Positions 17,667 through 26,844 of a stretch of 64,000 bases of DNA are shown one piece after another. The DNA comes from Enterococcus ureasiticus. GTDB taxonomy: Bacteria; Bacillota; Bacilli; Lactobacillales; Enterococcaceae. Positions within the stretch are counted from its first letter, which is position 1, and every line of letters starts with the position of its first letter. The stretch lies in assembly GCF_001730285.1 (NCBI RefSeq), contig NZ_MIJZ01000012.1:459360-523359 (forward strand), given 5' to 3'. A program made the position numbers and the translations under genes. The notes under the pieces were generated by a model. That model had not been told where the DNA came from. It worked only from the letters and a program-made list of their open reading frames with translations, and ran no database searches.

Positions 17667-17757
17667 GTTGAGAAAAACGCATCAAATAGCCTACTTAACG
17701 AAGCACTGTTAATCAGTATGATACAATGAACTTATAAACTCGATTGGAGGAAATATC

Positions 17758-18093
17758 ATGCAAATCTATCAAAACACAAAAATTGCTAGCAACAAGTCCT
17801 TATATATTTCTGGTCAAACACCAAGCAAAGAGGGACTCACACCACAAAGTATTGAAGAACAAACAGAGGTTGTATTGGAAAAAATCACAGCCGCTTTACA
17901 TGAGCATGATTTAACAGTAGATGATTTAGTCAAAATCACTATATATATTACAGATATTTCTTATTTACTAAGCGTTAGAAGTGTATTAGCAGATTTTATA
18001 GGGGAGTCAAAACCAACTGCTACGTTAGTCGTTGTTGCAGGGCTGATTGATCCAGATTTTAAGGTAGAAATCGATGCTATTGCAGCTTTTTAA
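17758..18093 (+). CDS. RidA-family enamine/imine deaminase (YjgF/UK114)
   Basis: A 111-residue single-domain protein with the RidA pattern: LYISGQTP near residue 20, QTEVVLEKITAAL, DDLVKITIYITDI and the C-terminal segment containing PTATLVVVAGLIDPDFKVEID. RidA proteins hydrolyse reactive enamines made by PLP enzymes; the usual catalytic Arg sits near residue 105 in many members, whereas the equivalent here is within PDFKVEID, so deaminase activity is not certain. It is a single gene behind a GGAGG ribosome site, divergent from the importer operon. Confidence 0.85.
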   Translation: MQIYQNTKIASNKSLYISGQTPSKEGLTPQSIEEQTEVVLEKITAALHEHDLTVDDLVKITIYITDISYLLSVRSVLADFIGESKPTATLVVVAGLIDPDFKVEIDAIAAF

Positions 18094-18254
18094 ATGCCAC
18101 ATTGATACAATCGCAGATCTCATCATCGCAAATTATGTGGCACCGTTTGACAGATCTGACACCGCCTTCTCACTTGTAAAAAAATTTAACGAAGCTAGCA
18201 CTTGGAAAGCTATTTATACATAGTTTTTTTACAGCTCGTCATAGAATAATACGC

Positions 18255-18293
18255 AAAAAAACGAGACCCTCGTTTCGATGGTCTCGTTTTTTT
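18255..18293. terminator. Bidirectional terminator
   Basis: AAAAAAACGAGACC pairs with GGTCTCGTTTTTTT around a short loop, giving T-runs on both strands. It can end the methyltransferase transcript (minus) and anything from the RidA side (plus). Confidence 0.85.
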
Positions 18294-18304
18294 TATATTA
18301 TAAA

Positions 18305-18910
18305 TTATGCTTCTTTAACACTTTTCAAAATATAATAGCCTTTGTCTTTCGTTACGATTTCTACATTACCAAAGACTGCTTCCATTTTTTTCTCAGCACT
18401 TGGCGCACCTTGTTTCTTCTGAATCACTACGGTCAGCGTCCCACCAACCAAAAGTCTCGGATGAGCTTCACTTAAAATTTCGTGAACCACTTTTTTTCCT
18501 GCACGAATCGGCGGATTACTGATGATTGCTGCATATTGTTTTTCATGAACATCAGCGTAAATATTCGATGTATGAATATCAACATTTTCTACCCGATTTT
18601 TCTTGGCATTTTCTTGTGCCAATGCAACAGCTCGTTGATTGACATCGATCATTTCCACCGTTCTACCACTGAATGTTGCAAGCGTTAAACCAATTGGACC
18701 GTAGCCACAGCCGACATCCAGTAACTTTCCTTCTGGTAGTTCTTCCCAGTCAAATGCATCGATCAATACACGAGAACCAAAGTCCACTGTATTACGGGAA
18801 AACACTCCACTATCTGTTAAAAATTGGAATTTCTTTCCTCTTAACTCAAACGACCATTGCTCTAAATCATGCGCTAGATCTGGATTTTCTGTATAATAAT
18901 GATTCGTCAT
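18305..18910 (-). CDS. YbxB/RsmC-like class I methyltransferase
   Basis: A 201-residue protein closely patterned on Bacillus YbxB: FLTDSGVFSRNTVDFGSR, SAM-binding LLDVGCGYGPIGL (residues about 63-75), acidic MIDVNQRA, catalytic-site ISNPPIRAGKKVVHEI and VIQKKQGAPSA. RsmC relatives methylate G1207 of 16S rRNA; the Gram-positive form is this short single-domain version. The NPP motif is intact. It lies 10 nt downstream of the SGNH hydrolase gene and probably shares its transcript. The rRNA target is inferred from the family. Confidence 0.88.
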   Translation of the reverse strand: MTNHYYTENPDLAHDLEQWSFELRGKKFQFLTDSGVFSRNTVDFGSRVLIDAFDWEELPEGKLLDVGCGYGPIGLTLATFSGRTVEMIDVNQRAVALAQENAKKNRVENVDIHTSNIYADVHEKQYAAIISNPPIRAGKKVVHEILSEAHPRLLVGGTLTVVIQKKQGAPSAEKKMEAVFGNVEIVTKDKGYYILKSVKEA

Positions 18911-18920
18911 TTTCTTCTTC

Positions 18921-19511
18921 CTAACTATTTTCTTTTGTCACCAGTCTACCTTTTATTTCTCGAACAATCAAGGCAGCTAATAAATCATAACCTGTTTTTG
19001 AAAAATGCAGCCCGTCTGCTTGCAGAAATTCATCTGTGCCTGGATAAACGACCATCGCTTTGTATACATCGATCACAGGGATTTCATATTTTGCCCCGAT
19101 CACTTTCACTCGTTCTGCATATTCACGAATGCGCTTATCATCTCGTGTTGGTTTTCTAGCACAATCCACATAAGGCGGTGTAAGTAGAATGACTTTTTCT
19201 TTACCGATTTTAGTGATCATTGCTTCGATATTTTCTGCATATTTTTCTAAAGGAACTAAGTTATCGCTATTCGTGTCATTAGCGCCAAAGAAAATCGTCA
19301 CGATATCTGCTTTTTCTGCCAATACTTCTTTGTCCAAACGGTTCATTGCACCTTGTGTCGTATCTCCTGGCATACCTGCATTCACGATCGTAACTTCTTC
19401 ATAATTTTTAATGGCTAACTCTTCTGTGATCAAGTTCTGTAAGATTGGTGTGATTGCTTCTTCGCCATATCCTGCAGTGATACTATCTCCAAATAAAACA
19501 ATTTTTTTCAT
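18921..19511 (-). CDS. SGNH/GDSL-family esterase
   Basis: A 196-residue hydrolase with all four SGNH blocks: FGDSITAG (Ser), NAGMPGDTT (Gly), FFGANDTN (Asn), and DGLHFSKTGY carrying the Asp-His pair. No signal peptide or membrane anchor is seen, so it is cytoplasmic. Family members deacylate or hydrolyse a wide range of esters and the substrate cannot be told from sequence. It is divergent from coaA and probably cotranscribed with the downstream methyltransferase. Confidence 0.9.
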   Translation of the reverse strand: MKKIVLFGDSITAGYGEEAITPILQNLITEELAIKNYEEVTIVNAGMPGDTTQGAMNRLDKEVLAEKADIVTIFFGANDTNSDNLVPLEKYAENIEAMITKIGKEKVILLTPPYVDCARKPTRDDKRIREYAERVKVIGAKYEIPVIDVYKAMVVYPGTDEFLQADGLHFSKTGYDLLAALIVREIKGRLVTKENS

Positions 19512-19669
19512 CTGGCAATTTCCTTTCCAAACTAGTTTTCTTTATTTATCATACCATTGAAAAGACTGTTTTGCTGAAGCAAAGAATTATTTCAGGAATT
19601 TGTGTTAGGTCTAGCTAAATTATGTTAAAATAAGAGCGGAAAGAAATGTTGGCTTTGGTGGAGGAACCG

Positions 19670-20593
19670 ATGGACGATAAAATGAATTATTACCCCATTT
19701 CACGGAAGGAATGGCAGGGCTTCTATCATAACGGCAAAGCGCCGCTGACAGAAGAAGAATTAGAAGATATTAAAGGCTTCAACGATCAAATTTCACTTCA
19801 AGATGTGCAGGACATTTACGTTCCTTTAACACATCTGATTCATTTATATATGAAAGAATTTGAATCTTTGACTGTTAGCAAAGGGCTGTTTTTGCATGAA
19901 TATGTACCTGTTCCGCCCTTTATCATCGGGATCGCTGGTAGTGTGGCTGTTGGGAAAAGTACAACTGCCCGCTTGTTGCAGCTGATTTTATCCAGAACCT
20001 TTAAACGCCGCAATGTCCAACTGATTACGACGGATGGCTTTTTATATCCGAATAAAGTGTTGGAAGAAAAAGGTATTATGGATCGTAAAGGATTTCCTGA
20101 AAGCTACGACATGGAAAAGTTGATCGACTTTTTAAACCAAGTCAAAAACAGCCAAGAAGAAATCAAAGCACCACTTTATTCTCATAGTGTTTATGATATC
20201 GTGGAAGGCGAATATGAAGTGATCCAACAACCAGATATTCTGATCGTTGAAGGAATCAACACACTGCAATTGCCTGCCAATCAGCAAATTTACGTCAGCG
20301 ACTTCTTTGACTTTTCGGTCTTTGTAGATGCTGAACCGAAATTGATCGAAAAATGGTACCTTGAACGTTTTGGTGCCTTACTCGATACGGCCTTTCTTGA
20401 TCCAGATAATTACTATTATCAATATGCGATCGGCAATCGTGAAGATGCCTTTGCAATGGCTAAAGAAGTTTGGAAAACGGTGAATTTGAAAAACTTAGAG
20501 GAATATATCTTGCCAACTCGAGGCAGAGCGGATATTATACTTCATAAGACTGAAAATCATATAATTGATGAGATATTTATGCGGAAATACTAA
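19670..20593 (+). CDS. coaA: Type I pantothenate kinase
   Basis: A 307-residue CoaA, the ATP-dependent first step of coenzyme A synthesis. The P-loop GSVAVGKST is at residues 90-98, preceded by PFIIGIAG; also visible are TTDGFLYPN, KGFPESYD, a PDILIVEGINTLQ strand and the C-terminal dimer/substrate region. The ATG at 19670 is chosen because GGAGG lies just before it; an in-frame ATG at 19646 has a weaker site. Length fits the family. It is transcribed toward guaA. Confidence 0.95.
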   Translation: MDDKMNYYPISRKEWQGFYHNGKAPLTEEELEDIKGFNDQISLQDVQDIYVPLTHLIHLYMKEFESLTVSKGLFLHEYVPVPPFIIGIAGSVAVGKSTTARLLQLILSRTFKRRNVQLITTDGFLYPNKVLEEKGIMDRKGFPESYDMEKLIDFLNQVKNSQEEIKAPLYSHSVYDIVEGEYEVIQQPDILIVEGINTLQLPANQQIYVSDFFDFSVFVDAEPKLIEKWYLERFGALLDTAFLDPDNYYYQYAIGNREDAFAMAKEVWKTVNLKNLEEYILPTRGRADIILHKTENHIIDEIFMRKY

Positions 20594-20631
20594 AAGAAAC
20601 ATGTAATACTTAACTTGATTCTAAAGGGGTC

Positions 20632-20655
20632 AGAATTTTCCTAACAGAAAATTCT
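20632..20655 (+). other. Short hairpin in the coaA-guaA intergenic region
   Basis: AGAATTTTC and GAAAATTCT form a perfect 9-bp stem around a 6-nt loop, 13 nt before the larger guaA leader hairpin. No T-run follows, so it is not a terminator by itself; it may be part of a folded leader. Confidence 0.6.
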
Positions 20656-20668
20656 CCATAAACGGTGT

Positions 20669-20769
20669 AAAAAAAGCAGGTTTCTCGGCAATTTCCTAAA
20701 TCATATAAAATCCAAAAAACGGATTCCACATGATTTAGTCCAATTGCTCGAACCTAAACGCTTTTTTTA
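20669..20769 (+). promoter_or_regulatory. Long terminator-like hairpin in the guaA leader
   Basis: An imperfect inverted repeat of about 100 nt: AAAAAAAGC/GCTTTTTTT, AGGTT/AACCT, GGCAATT/AATTGCT, CTAAATCAT/ATGATTTAG and AATCC/GGATT pair in nested order. It ends in a run of T only 44 nt before the guaA start, leaving little room for a promoter in between. It could be the coaA terminator, but its position suits a guaA attenuator. It does not show the conserved core of the purine riboswitch. Function is inferred. Confidence 0.6.
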
Positions 20770-20812
20770 CAACCTCTTATTAGATAAATCTAAATGGATA
20801 GGGGTAATAAAT

Positions 20813-22369
20813 GTGACCAATGTTGCCGATTTGACAACTGTCGAAAAAATTATTGTTTTAGACTTTGGTAGTCAATATAACCAATTGATTACTCGACGTA
20901 TTCGTGAATTTGGCGTGTTCTCAGAATTATTGAGCCACCGAATCACAGCGGATGAAATTCGCGAAATGGCACCAAAAGGAATTATTTTCTCTGGTGGCCC
21001 AAATAGTGTTTATGATGAAAATGCGTTTAGTATCGATCCTGAAATTTATGAATTAGGCATTCCAATTCTAGGGATTTGTTACGGTATGCAACTGATGATG
21101 CATAATTTAGGCGGAAAAGTTGAGCCTGCCGGCAACCGTGAATACGGCAAGTCAGAGCTATCACTTTTGATTCCTGATTCACCTATCTTTAAAGGAACAC
21201 CTGAAAAACAAATCGCTTGGATGAGTCATGGTGACCTAGTCGCTGCTATCCCTGATAGCTTTGAAACTGTCGCAACTAGCGCAGATTGTCCGTTTGCTGC
21301 AGTTGAAGATACTGCTCGCAACCTTTACGGTGTACAATTCCATCCAGAAGTTCGTCATTCTGAATATGGGAATGACTTATTACGTCACTTTACCTTTGAT
21401 ATTTGTAAATGTGAAGGCAACTGGACAATGGATAACTTCATCGAAATGGAAATCAACAAGATCCGTGAAAAAGTCGGCGATAAAAAAGTTCTTCTTGGTC
21501 TTTCAGGCGGCGTGGATTCAAGCGTTGTTGGTGTGCTTTTACAAAAAGCCATCGGCGATCAATTAACATGTATCTTTGTGGATCATGGTTTGTTGCGTAA
21601 AGGTGAAGCAGAACAAGTAATGGACAGTTTAGGTGGGAAATTTGGCTTAAACATCATTAAAGTAGATGCGAAAAAACGCTTCTTAGATAAATTAGCTGGC
21701 GTTTCTGATCCAGAGAAAAAACGTAAAATCATTGGAAATGAATTTGTTTATCTTTTTGATGATGAAGCAACAAAACTTGATGGCATTGATTTCTTAGCGC
21801 AAGGAACCCTTTATACAGATATCGTAGAAAGCGGAACTGAAACAGCGCAAACAATCAAATCTCACCATAACGTGGGCGGATTGCCGGAAGATATGCAATT
21901 TGAATTGATTGAACCGTTGAATACGTTGTTTAAAGATGAAGTTCGTGCCTTAGGAATCGAATTAGGCATGCCTGAAGCGCTAGTTTGGCGCCAACCATTC
22001 CCTGGTCCTGGTTTAGGAATTCGTGTTCTTGGTGAAATTACTGAAGAAAAATTAGAAATCGTGCGTGATTCTGATGCGATTTTACGTGAAGAGATCGCCA
22101 ATGCTGGTTTAGATCGTGATATTTGGCAGTACTTTACTGTGTTACCTGGCATCCGTAGTGTGGGTGTGATGGGCGATGGTCGTACGTATGATTATACTGT
22201 GGGCATTCGTGCTGTGACTTCGATTGATGGGATGACAGCTGATTTTGCAAGAATTCCTTGGGATGTGTTGCAGAAGATTTCTGTGAGGATCGTGAATGAA
22301 GTGGATCATGTGAATCGGATTGTTTATGATATTACGAGTAAGCCACCTGCTACTGTGGAGTGGGAATAA
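20813..22369 (+). CDS. guaA: GMP synthase (glutamine-hydrolysing)
   Basis: A 518-residue GuaA, converting XMP to GMP with glutamine and ATP. The N-terminal glutaminase has GICYGMQL (catalytic Cys) and QFHPEVRHS (His, Glu); the ATP-pyrophosphatase has [17 protein letters not shown]; the C-terminal dimer domain ends KPPATVEWE. The GTG at 20813 gives the usual start ([13 protein letters not shown]) with AGGGG 8 nt upstream; the open frame further upstream runs into the leader hairpin. The 3' end of guaA is a known insertion hot spot, and accessory genes begin directly after it here. Confidence 0.96.
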   Translation: MTNVADLTTVEKIIVLDFGSQYNQLITRRIREFGVFSELLSHRITADEIREMAPKGIIFSGGPNSVYDENAFSIDPEIYELGIPILGICYGMQLMMHNLGGKVEPAGNREYGKSELSLLIPDSPIFKGTPEKQIAWMSHGDLVAAIPDSFETVATSADCPFAAVEDTARNLYGVQFHPEVRHSEYGNDLLRHFTFDICKCEGNWTMDNFIEMEINKIREKVGDKKVLLGLSGGVDSSVVGVLLQKAIGDQLTCIFVDHGLLRKGEAEQVMDSLGGKFGLNIIKVDAKKRFLDKLAGVSDPEKKRKIIGNEFVYLFDDEATKLDGIDFLAQGTLYTDIVESGTETAQTIKSHHNVGGLPEDMQFELIEPLNTLFKDEVRALGIELGMPEALVWRQPFPGPGLGIRVLGEITEEKLEIVRDSDAILREEIANAGLDRDIWQYFTVLPGIRSVGVMGDGRTYDYTVGIRAVTSIDGMTADFARIPWDVLQKISVRIVNEVDHVNRIVYDITSKPPATVEWE

Positions 22370-22478
22370 AGAGCCAACATAATAAGGATGGGGAATGCCG
22401 ATAAATCAACGTTTTTCAACTTTTAAAATGCTTGATTTTCATTGAAAATGATATGGTTCCCTACCATTTTCCCTACCA

Positions 22479-22518
22479 AAAACCCTTGTCAAGATAATGA
22501 TTGACAAGGGTTTTTTTT
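22479..22518. terminator. Bidirectional terminator between guaA and the ABC-3C operon
   Basis: AAAACCCTTGTCAA pairs perfectly with TTGACAAGGGTTTT (14 bp, 8-nt loop) and has T-runs on both strands. The 100 bp between the guaA stop and this stem hold no gene; a doubled CCCTACC motif is seen there. Confidence 0.9.
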
Positions 22519-22574
22519 ATTATTCCTACTTTTTTATACCTAATTGTGTACAACAAATTTTTAATTTATTTTTA

Positions 22575-24461
22575 CTATTCTAACACCAATGCATTCCCAT
22601 TACGAAATTCTTCAACTAAGTAAATTTTATCCTTTAGTTTCGGATTATCTTCCCACATTGATATTGGTATATGTTCTAACATAATAATTTGAAATTCTTT
22701 TTGTAATTCATCATTAACAATATGAGCAAAATTCACCAAAAGACTCAACATATTTAAAATTCTAGCAGTATCCGTTTTTGGATCAACAGAACTAACACCC
22801 TCTCCTAATTTTTTATCATCACTATCTCCTCCATAATATGGTCTACTAGGTTGGTCAAGTACTAACCATGACGGAATATATTTATTGTTATTCCTGATAA
22901 AATATTCTTGAAGTCCCAAAAACAAACTGACATGCATAAACATGTGATTTGAGCTACTACCAACTTTTGTCGGTTTCTCTGATTTTGGCGCTCTTAATCG
23001 TAATGATTTTTGCCTATAATCAAAGTCAGAAAGGTACCCTGCATAGTCACTCATTGACTCTTTAGCCTGATCTAAATACACTTGAATTAACTCGTTTAAT
23101 AATGAAATAGCCTTTTGCTTTTTATCAGGATACGAAGATTGTTTATTTTCAAGATCAAGTATCATACTTTCAAATTGCTTTATGTCTTCATCAAATTGAC
23201 TAATATCTTCTTTTAAATCAATAGCATTTAGCCTTACATGCAATTCTCCTAAAAATGTCCATTGCTTTTGAAGAATATCATTGCTTATGGTAAGTTCTCT
23301 ACTTAGTAATTCTATACTTTTCTTTAAATTCTGAATCTCGTTCTCTATTTTATTTAGTTTCGAAATTATTTTATTTCTCACCTTAGGTTTCTCTTTAATG
23401 GTTTCACTTATACTATCTAATTCATAGTTTAGAACTCCAAGAAGATAGTTTACATCTGGCAACTCTAATAAACTATCAAACTTTTCAGTAATGTAATTTG
23501 CAGTGATAATACTTTCTTTTTCAGCACTTATAAGTTTAATATAAATTTCAAATTCTTCCAAATAAGATAGTAACCTATTTTTGTAACGAACCTTCTCATT
23601 TCTCAACTTTATCATTTTATTTAACTCTTTGACAAGTTGGTCATCTGAAGTTACATATTGATTTGAATTATTTTGAATTCTACGTAATTCAGATAATAAA
23701 AACTCAAGATTCTCGTCACTTATTGTCATTAAACCTAAATGTGCAGCTCTTTTAGCTAACAATCTTATCTCTTTTCTAGCATCTTCATATGATTTTTCAA
23801 TTCTATCTTTCCGACGCTCCAGAGCCGTCAATTTTTTTCTGTATTTACTCAATTCTTCTCTGAGTGCAAGATCTTCTTCTCCAATGATTCCTAATACTAA
23901 ATCAAATATTCTATCAAGAGCTTCCTGATATTTAGTCTTGTTTTTTGTATCAAAAAATATGTTTGTACTTGTAATTACATCTGCTGACTGAATACAAAAC
24001 ATCAAAAAATACCGAAAAGAAATTTTACTTCCTAACTTAATTTCTTTTCCACCATACTGAAAAATAGTCTTATCTGAGACTCCAAACTTTCTTTCTAACA
24101 TAGGTTTTAATGTTTCTTCTGCTGCATTTGTAGCAATCTCTCCTATTTTAGGTATAGACCCTAGTTGAGAAAAATAGTACAACTTAGAGGGCTCATCATC
24201 TTCTATACGATAACGCGCCAGTGTATAACAATCATCTTCAATTGTAAAATTAATTCCATACCACTCTACATTTTCATTAATTTTTACTTCGGTGATATCC
24301 GCTTCAGAAGAAAACAAACAATATTCAATAATAGAAATAATTTCTGACTTTCCCGTACTGCTGTCTCCTGTAATAACGTTAATTTTATTTTCTTTAAACT
24401 TTAGCTCTCGTAATTTTCCATTTTTTTGCCACAATAAAACTTTATTAATACAAAATCTCAC
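22575..24461 (-). CDS. DUF3732 ABC/SMC-like ATPase of an ABC-3C defence system
   Basis: A 628-residue protein with an RloA/Rad50-like plan. Walker A GDSSTGKS lies at residues 33-40 after ELKFKENKINVIT; a long coiled-coil middle (about 200-470) follows; a Walker B-like LVLDQPSRPYYGGD lies near 545. Family knowledge: DUF3732 ATPases occur as the ATPase of three-component ABC (ABC-3C) conflict systems. The GTG start overlaps the upstream stop by 4 nt (GTGA), so translation is coupled. By analogy it would sense invading nucleic acid and license the effector encoded two genes upstream. That function is inferred. Confidence 0.85.
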   Translation of the reverse strand: MRFCINKVLLWQKNGKLRELKFKENKINVITGDSSTGKSEIISIIEYCLFSSEADITEVKINENVEWYGINFTIEDDCYTLARYRIEDDEPSKLYYFSQLGSIPKIGEIATNAAEETLKPMLERKFGVSDKTIFQYGGKEIKLGSKISFRYFLMFCIQSADVITSTNIFFDTKNKTKYQEALDRIFDLVLGIIGEEDLALREELSKYRKKLTALERRKDRIEKSYEDARKEIRLLAKRAAHLGLMTISDENLEFLLSELRRIQNNSNQYVTSDDQLVKELNKMIKLRNEKVRYKNRLLSYLEEFEIYIKLISAEKESIITANYITEKFDSLLELPDVNYLLGVLNYELDSISETIKEKPKVRNKIISKLNKIENEIQNLKKSIELLSRELTISNDILQKQWTFLGELHVRLNAIDLKEDISQFDEDIKQFESMILDLENKQSSYPDKKQKAISLLNELIQVYLDQAKESMSDYAGYLSDFDYRQKSLRLRAPKSEKPTKVGSSSNHMFMHVSLFLGLQEYFIRNNNKYIPSWLVLDQPSRPYYGGDSDDKKLGEGVSSVDPKTDTARILNMLSLLVNFAHIVNDELQKEFQIIMLEHIPISMWEDNPKLKDKIYLVEEFRNGNALVLE

Positions 24462-24919
24462 AATATCACCCCAAGTTGTATGTATATCTCTGATATACTT
24501 ATTTTTTCTTTCAACATCTTACAGATTTTTTCACTACTTTTATCTATTGCTTTGAGACGACTATCTTTATTTACTATGCTACTTATTTTATCTACCGGAT
24601 AATTCTCATTGATTATTATTTCTTCACTATTTTTGTCAAAATTTATCAAATCCATTTGAATAAGTAAAGATACACAATTAGCACTTGTAAATCTATATGA
24701 ATGAAACATTTTATTGAAATTATAAAAATAGTCAGATTTATCTACTATTAAGTCTAGTAAAGACATATCTTTTCTTCTTAAGTTTAACGACTTAACAATT
24801 TTTGGTTGCGTTATCATAGGAAGAATTAAAGCAACTTCACTAAGTTTCCATTTATTTTTATGTTTTAAGACAGAAAACATAGCCACGGCAGAGAAAAAAT
24901 AATTATTGTATGTTTGCAT
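24458..24919 (-). CDS. ABC-3C system middle component
   Basis: A small alpha-helical protein of about 153 residues, starting MQTYNNYFFSAVAMFSVL. The placement between a DUF3732 ATPase and a nuclease-type effector, and the pattern of a Y/N/F-rich start followed by LSEVALILPMI and RFTSANCVSLLIQMDLI, fit the middle (MC) component of ABC-3C systems, which couples ATPase and effector. The ATG at 24919 has AAGGAG 10 nt upstream and overlaps the effector gene by 17 nt; an earlier in-frame ATG at 24994 would overlap by 92 nt. Similarity is by pattern and position, without a search. Confidence 0.72.
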   Translation of the reverse strand: MQTYNNYFFSAVAMFSVLKHKNKWKLSEVALILPMITQPKIVKSLNLRRKDMSLLDLIVDKSDYFYNFNKMFHSYRFTSANCVSLLIQMDLINFDKNSEEIIINENYPVDKISSIVNKDSRLKAIDKSSEKICKMLKEKISISEIYIQLGVIL

Positions 24920-26147
24920 TACTATACTTCTCCTTCCAATCATAGTGCCATCCAATTGTTGGAACATCTGAAAGATATAAAAATACTCCTTCACCTAACT
25001 TCCTAGAAGAGGATACATCCATAGAAAATTCTAATTCCGTCTTCTTAACTTCATAAAATAATTCACGAGCAGTATCTTTCACGGACTCCTTATCAAGTTT
25101 CTTTTTTCTATGCTTTCTATACCTCTTATGAAATTCATCAATCCATATTTCCTCGGCTTGATCTTCGATTTCCTTAATATCCATTTCAGGTAATTCTGAC
25201 TCTTGAATCCATCTCATTCTATTATTTTCGTAAAGTAACTTATTTTCATAGAGTTTTAGTACATATTCTTCTTCTCTATCATCATTTAAATCTAATTCTT
25301 CAATATCTTCTAATTGTTTAATGAACAGCATATCACTGGATGGTTTCTCTTCATTAGCGATATCAAAATTTTGATATACAGGCATCCTATTGAGATATGG
25401 TGCATGATTATATCTATTTACTATATCCGAAAATTCTTTTTGAGAATAACTCAAGTGTTCTTTTTTCATGACCACTTCATATAAATTATGTTTGACTCTA
25501 TAGTAAATAGCTTCAAGCATTCCCGTTTGTAACTTTTCTGGAACATAGATTTCAGTTAATCTTTTTTTTATTTGCTGATCAATATCAGAAAAATCTGTAG
25601 AAAATTCGATACTTCTGAAAAAAACATCCAACAAGGATTTTTCTTGTTCTAAAATTTTTGTAATTCGGCGCTCTGTTTCAGATTGATTTTCTTCATCTTT
25701 AATTAAAATTTTTAAATTTTGGATCACCTGTTCCAATGTGATACTACCGCTTTTAAAATTGGATAATGATTTCAAAACCGAGTTACTTTGATTATCATGT
25801 TTGTTTGTTATGAGCAAAAAATTTGTCCGTCCAATAAAATCCAACTGGCCAGATAAAGATTTTCCACCACAATCTTTATCTTGTATAATATTTAACCATG
25901 ACCAAATCGTTTTCCATAAGGCTTCATCTTTATCAGTTATATTTTGTCCAATGGCCGTATGTTTTACTTGAATATATGTACTATATCCATCACTATGATC
26001 TATGTGAACATCTTCCTTATATTCAAATCCAGCACTTTCATTAGTTTTTAAAGAAAATAATTGTAGTAAAAAATAATGAAACTGAAAATCAAAAGCAATA
26101 ATTTTATCGTCTGCCGCCATTTTTTCCTGAGTTGATCGACTGCTCAT
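24903..26147 (-). CDS. ABC-3C effector with Cap4/DUF4297-like nuclease domain
   Basis: A protein of about 414 residues. The N-terminus (MAADDKIIAFDFQFHYFLL, then GFEYKEDVHIDHSDGYSTYI and QVKHT) has the acidic residue plus Gln-x-Lys arrangement of PD-(D/E)xK-type dsDNA nuclease domains such as Cap4/DUF4297. The rest is a long, charged helical region ending in YLSDVPTIGWHYDWKE, as in C-terminal domains of ABC-3C effectors. The ATG at 26147 follows AGGAAG; earlier in-frame codons lack a site. First gene of the three-gene operon. Likely cleaves DNA during phage attack (inference). Confidence 0.75.
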   Translation of the reverse strand: MSSRSTQEKMAADDKIIAFDFQFHYFLLQLFSLKTNESAGFEYKEDVHIDHSDGYSTYIQVKHTAIGQNITDKDEALWKTIWSWLNIIQDKDCGGKSLSGQLDFIGRTNFLLITNKHDNQSNSVLKSLSNFKSGSITLEQVIQNLKILIKDEENQSETERRITKILEQEKSLLDVFFRSIEFSTDFSDIDQQIKKRLTEIYVPEKLQTGMLEAIYYRVKHNLYEVVMKKEHLSYSQKEFSDIVNRYNHAPYLNRMPVYQNFDIANEEKPSSDMLFIKQLEDIEELDLNDDREEEYVLKLYENKLLYENNRMRWIQESELPEMDIKEIEDQAEEIWIDEFHKRYRKHRKKKLDKESVKDTARELFYEVKKTELEFSMDVSSSRKLGEGVFLYLSDVPTIGWHYDWKEKYSNANIQ

Positions 26148-26844
26148 ATTCTTCCTACCCCCATCAATATAGTTAACTTTAAAATACATTCAATTTATAG
26201 AAAATCTACATATCCTTTTTCGAAATCGAAAACTATAATCAATCAGCGATTTTGTAAAGTTTTATTACTCACTCTAGATAATCTAAGTGACTTATATTCC
26301 TCTTTGTAGTCTATTCATTTTCCCATCGTCATATTGAATAAATATGTTAACATTTAGTCTTCACCATCTATTATACATTATAATCAACTACAATACAGAT
26401 AAAGTTATTCAGTGTTATTTAGTTGAATATTTTTGTCAATATTGTCTACATCTAATGCTTCTAAAATAAAAAGAAATAATGTTAACAAAAAATAACCTAC
26501 CAATTAAGGAAATCACTTATCATTATATATACCTTATTCTTATTAAATATTTTTTTCGGTAATAGAGTACTTCCTTTAAATAAGAAATAGAAAATCAAAG
26601 CATTTAATGCCAACTCATATATTTTTAATGTCTTCTATCAAGATTTTTTAGACAGTACAACCACTTTAGAAAAATAGATTAGAATAATTGAAAAACAGAC
26701 CCAAAGTAAAAACAAAAAAATCTTTTGCTATTTCATGAGTTCAATGAAGCACCATAAAAATAATTATATGTATAATAAAAAAGACAACCGTATCAGATAG
26801 TTAAAAATGAAAGAGAGCCAACTTTCAAGTCAGCTCTAAATTCT
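26148..26844. other. AT-rich intergenic region without a recognisable gene
   Basis: About 650 bp between the defence operon and the ardA-like gene, very rich in A and T. No reading frame with a ribosome site was found on either strand. It must hold the promoter of the defence operon (minus) near 26150-26250, and it ends with the terminator of the ardA-like gene. Short fragments look like decayed sequence but could not be identified. Confidence 0.6.
26814..26837 (-). terminator. Terminator of the ardA-like gene
   Basis: On the minus strand AGAGCTGACTT and AAGTTGGCTCT form a stem with one mismatch, followed by a T-rich tract. It begins a few nt after the stop codon of the ArdA-like protein. 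Confidence 0.6.

Noticed and set aside
18094..18250. Plus-strand open stretch after RidA that reads like a protein tail (SLVKKFNEASTWKAIYT)
   Set aside because: No start codon or ribosome site, short, and no family recognised; may be a decayed fragment, but too weak to list as a gene.
20744..20812. Upstream extension of guaA from an ATG-like start at 20744
   Set aside because: It lies inside the leader hairpin and has no ribosome site; the GTG at 20813 gives the conserved N-terminus.
20594..20812. Purine riboswitch before guaA
   Set aside because: The conserved three-way-junction core bases are not present; the structure is a single long hairpin.
22380..22475. Possible attachment site or integrase remnant after guaA (doubled CCCTACC; minus strand reads MVGNHIIFNENQAF)
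   Set aside because: No second copy of the guaA end was found in the window and no integrase domain is visible, so an att site cannot be supported.
26148..26844. CRISPR array or tRNA in the AT-rich gap
   Set aside because: No regular repeats with spacers and no cloverleaf-like sequence; only AT-rich DNA is seen.
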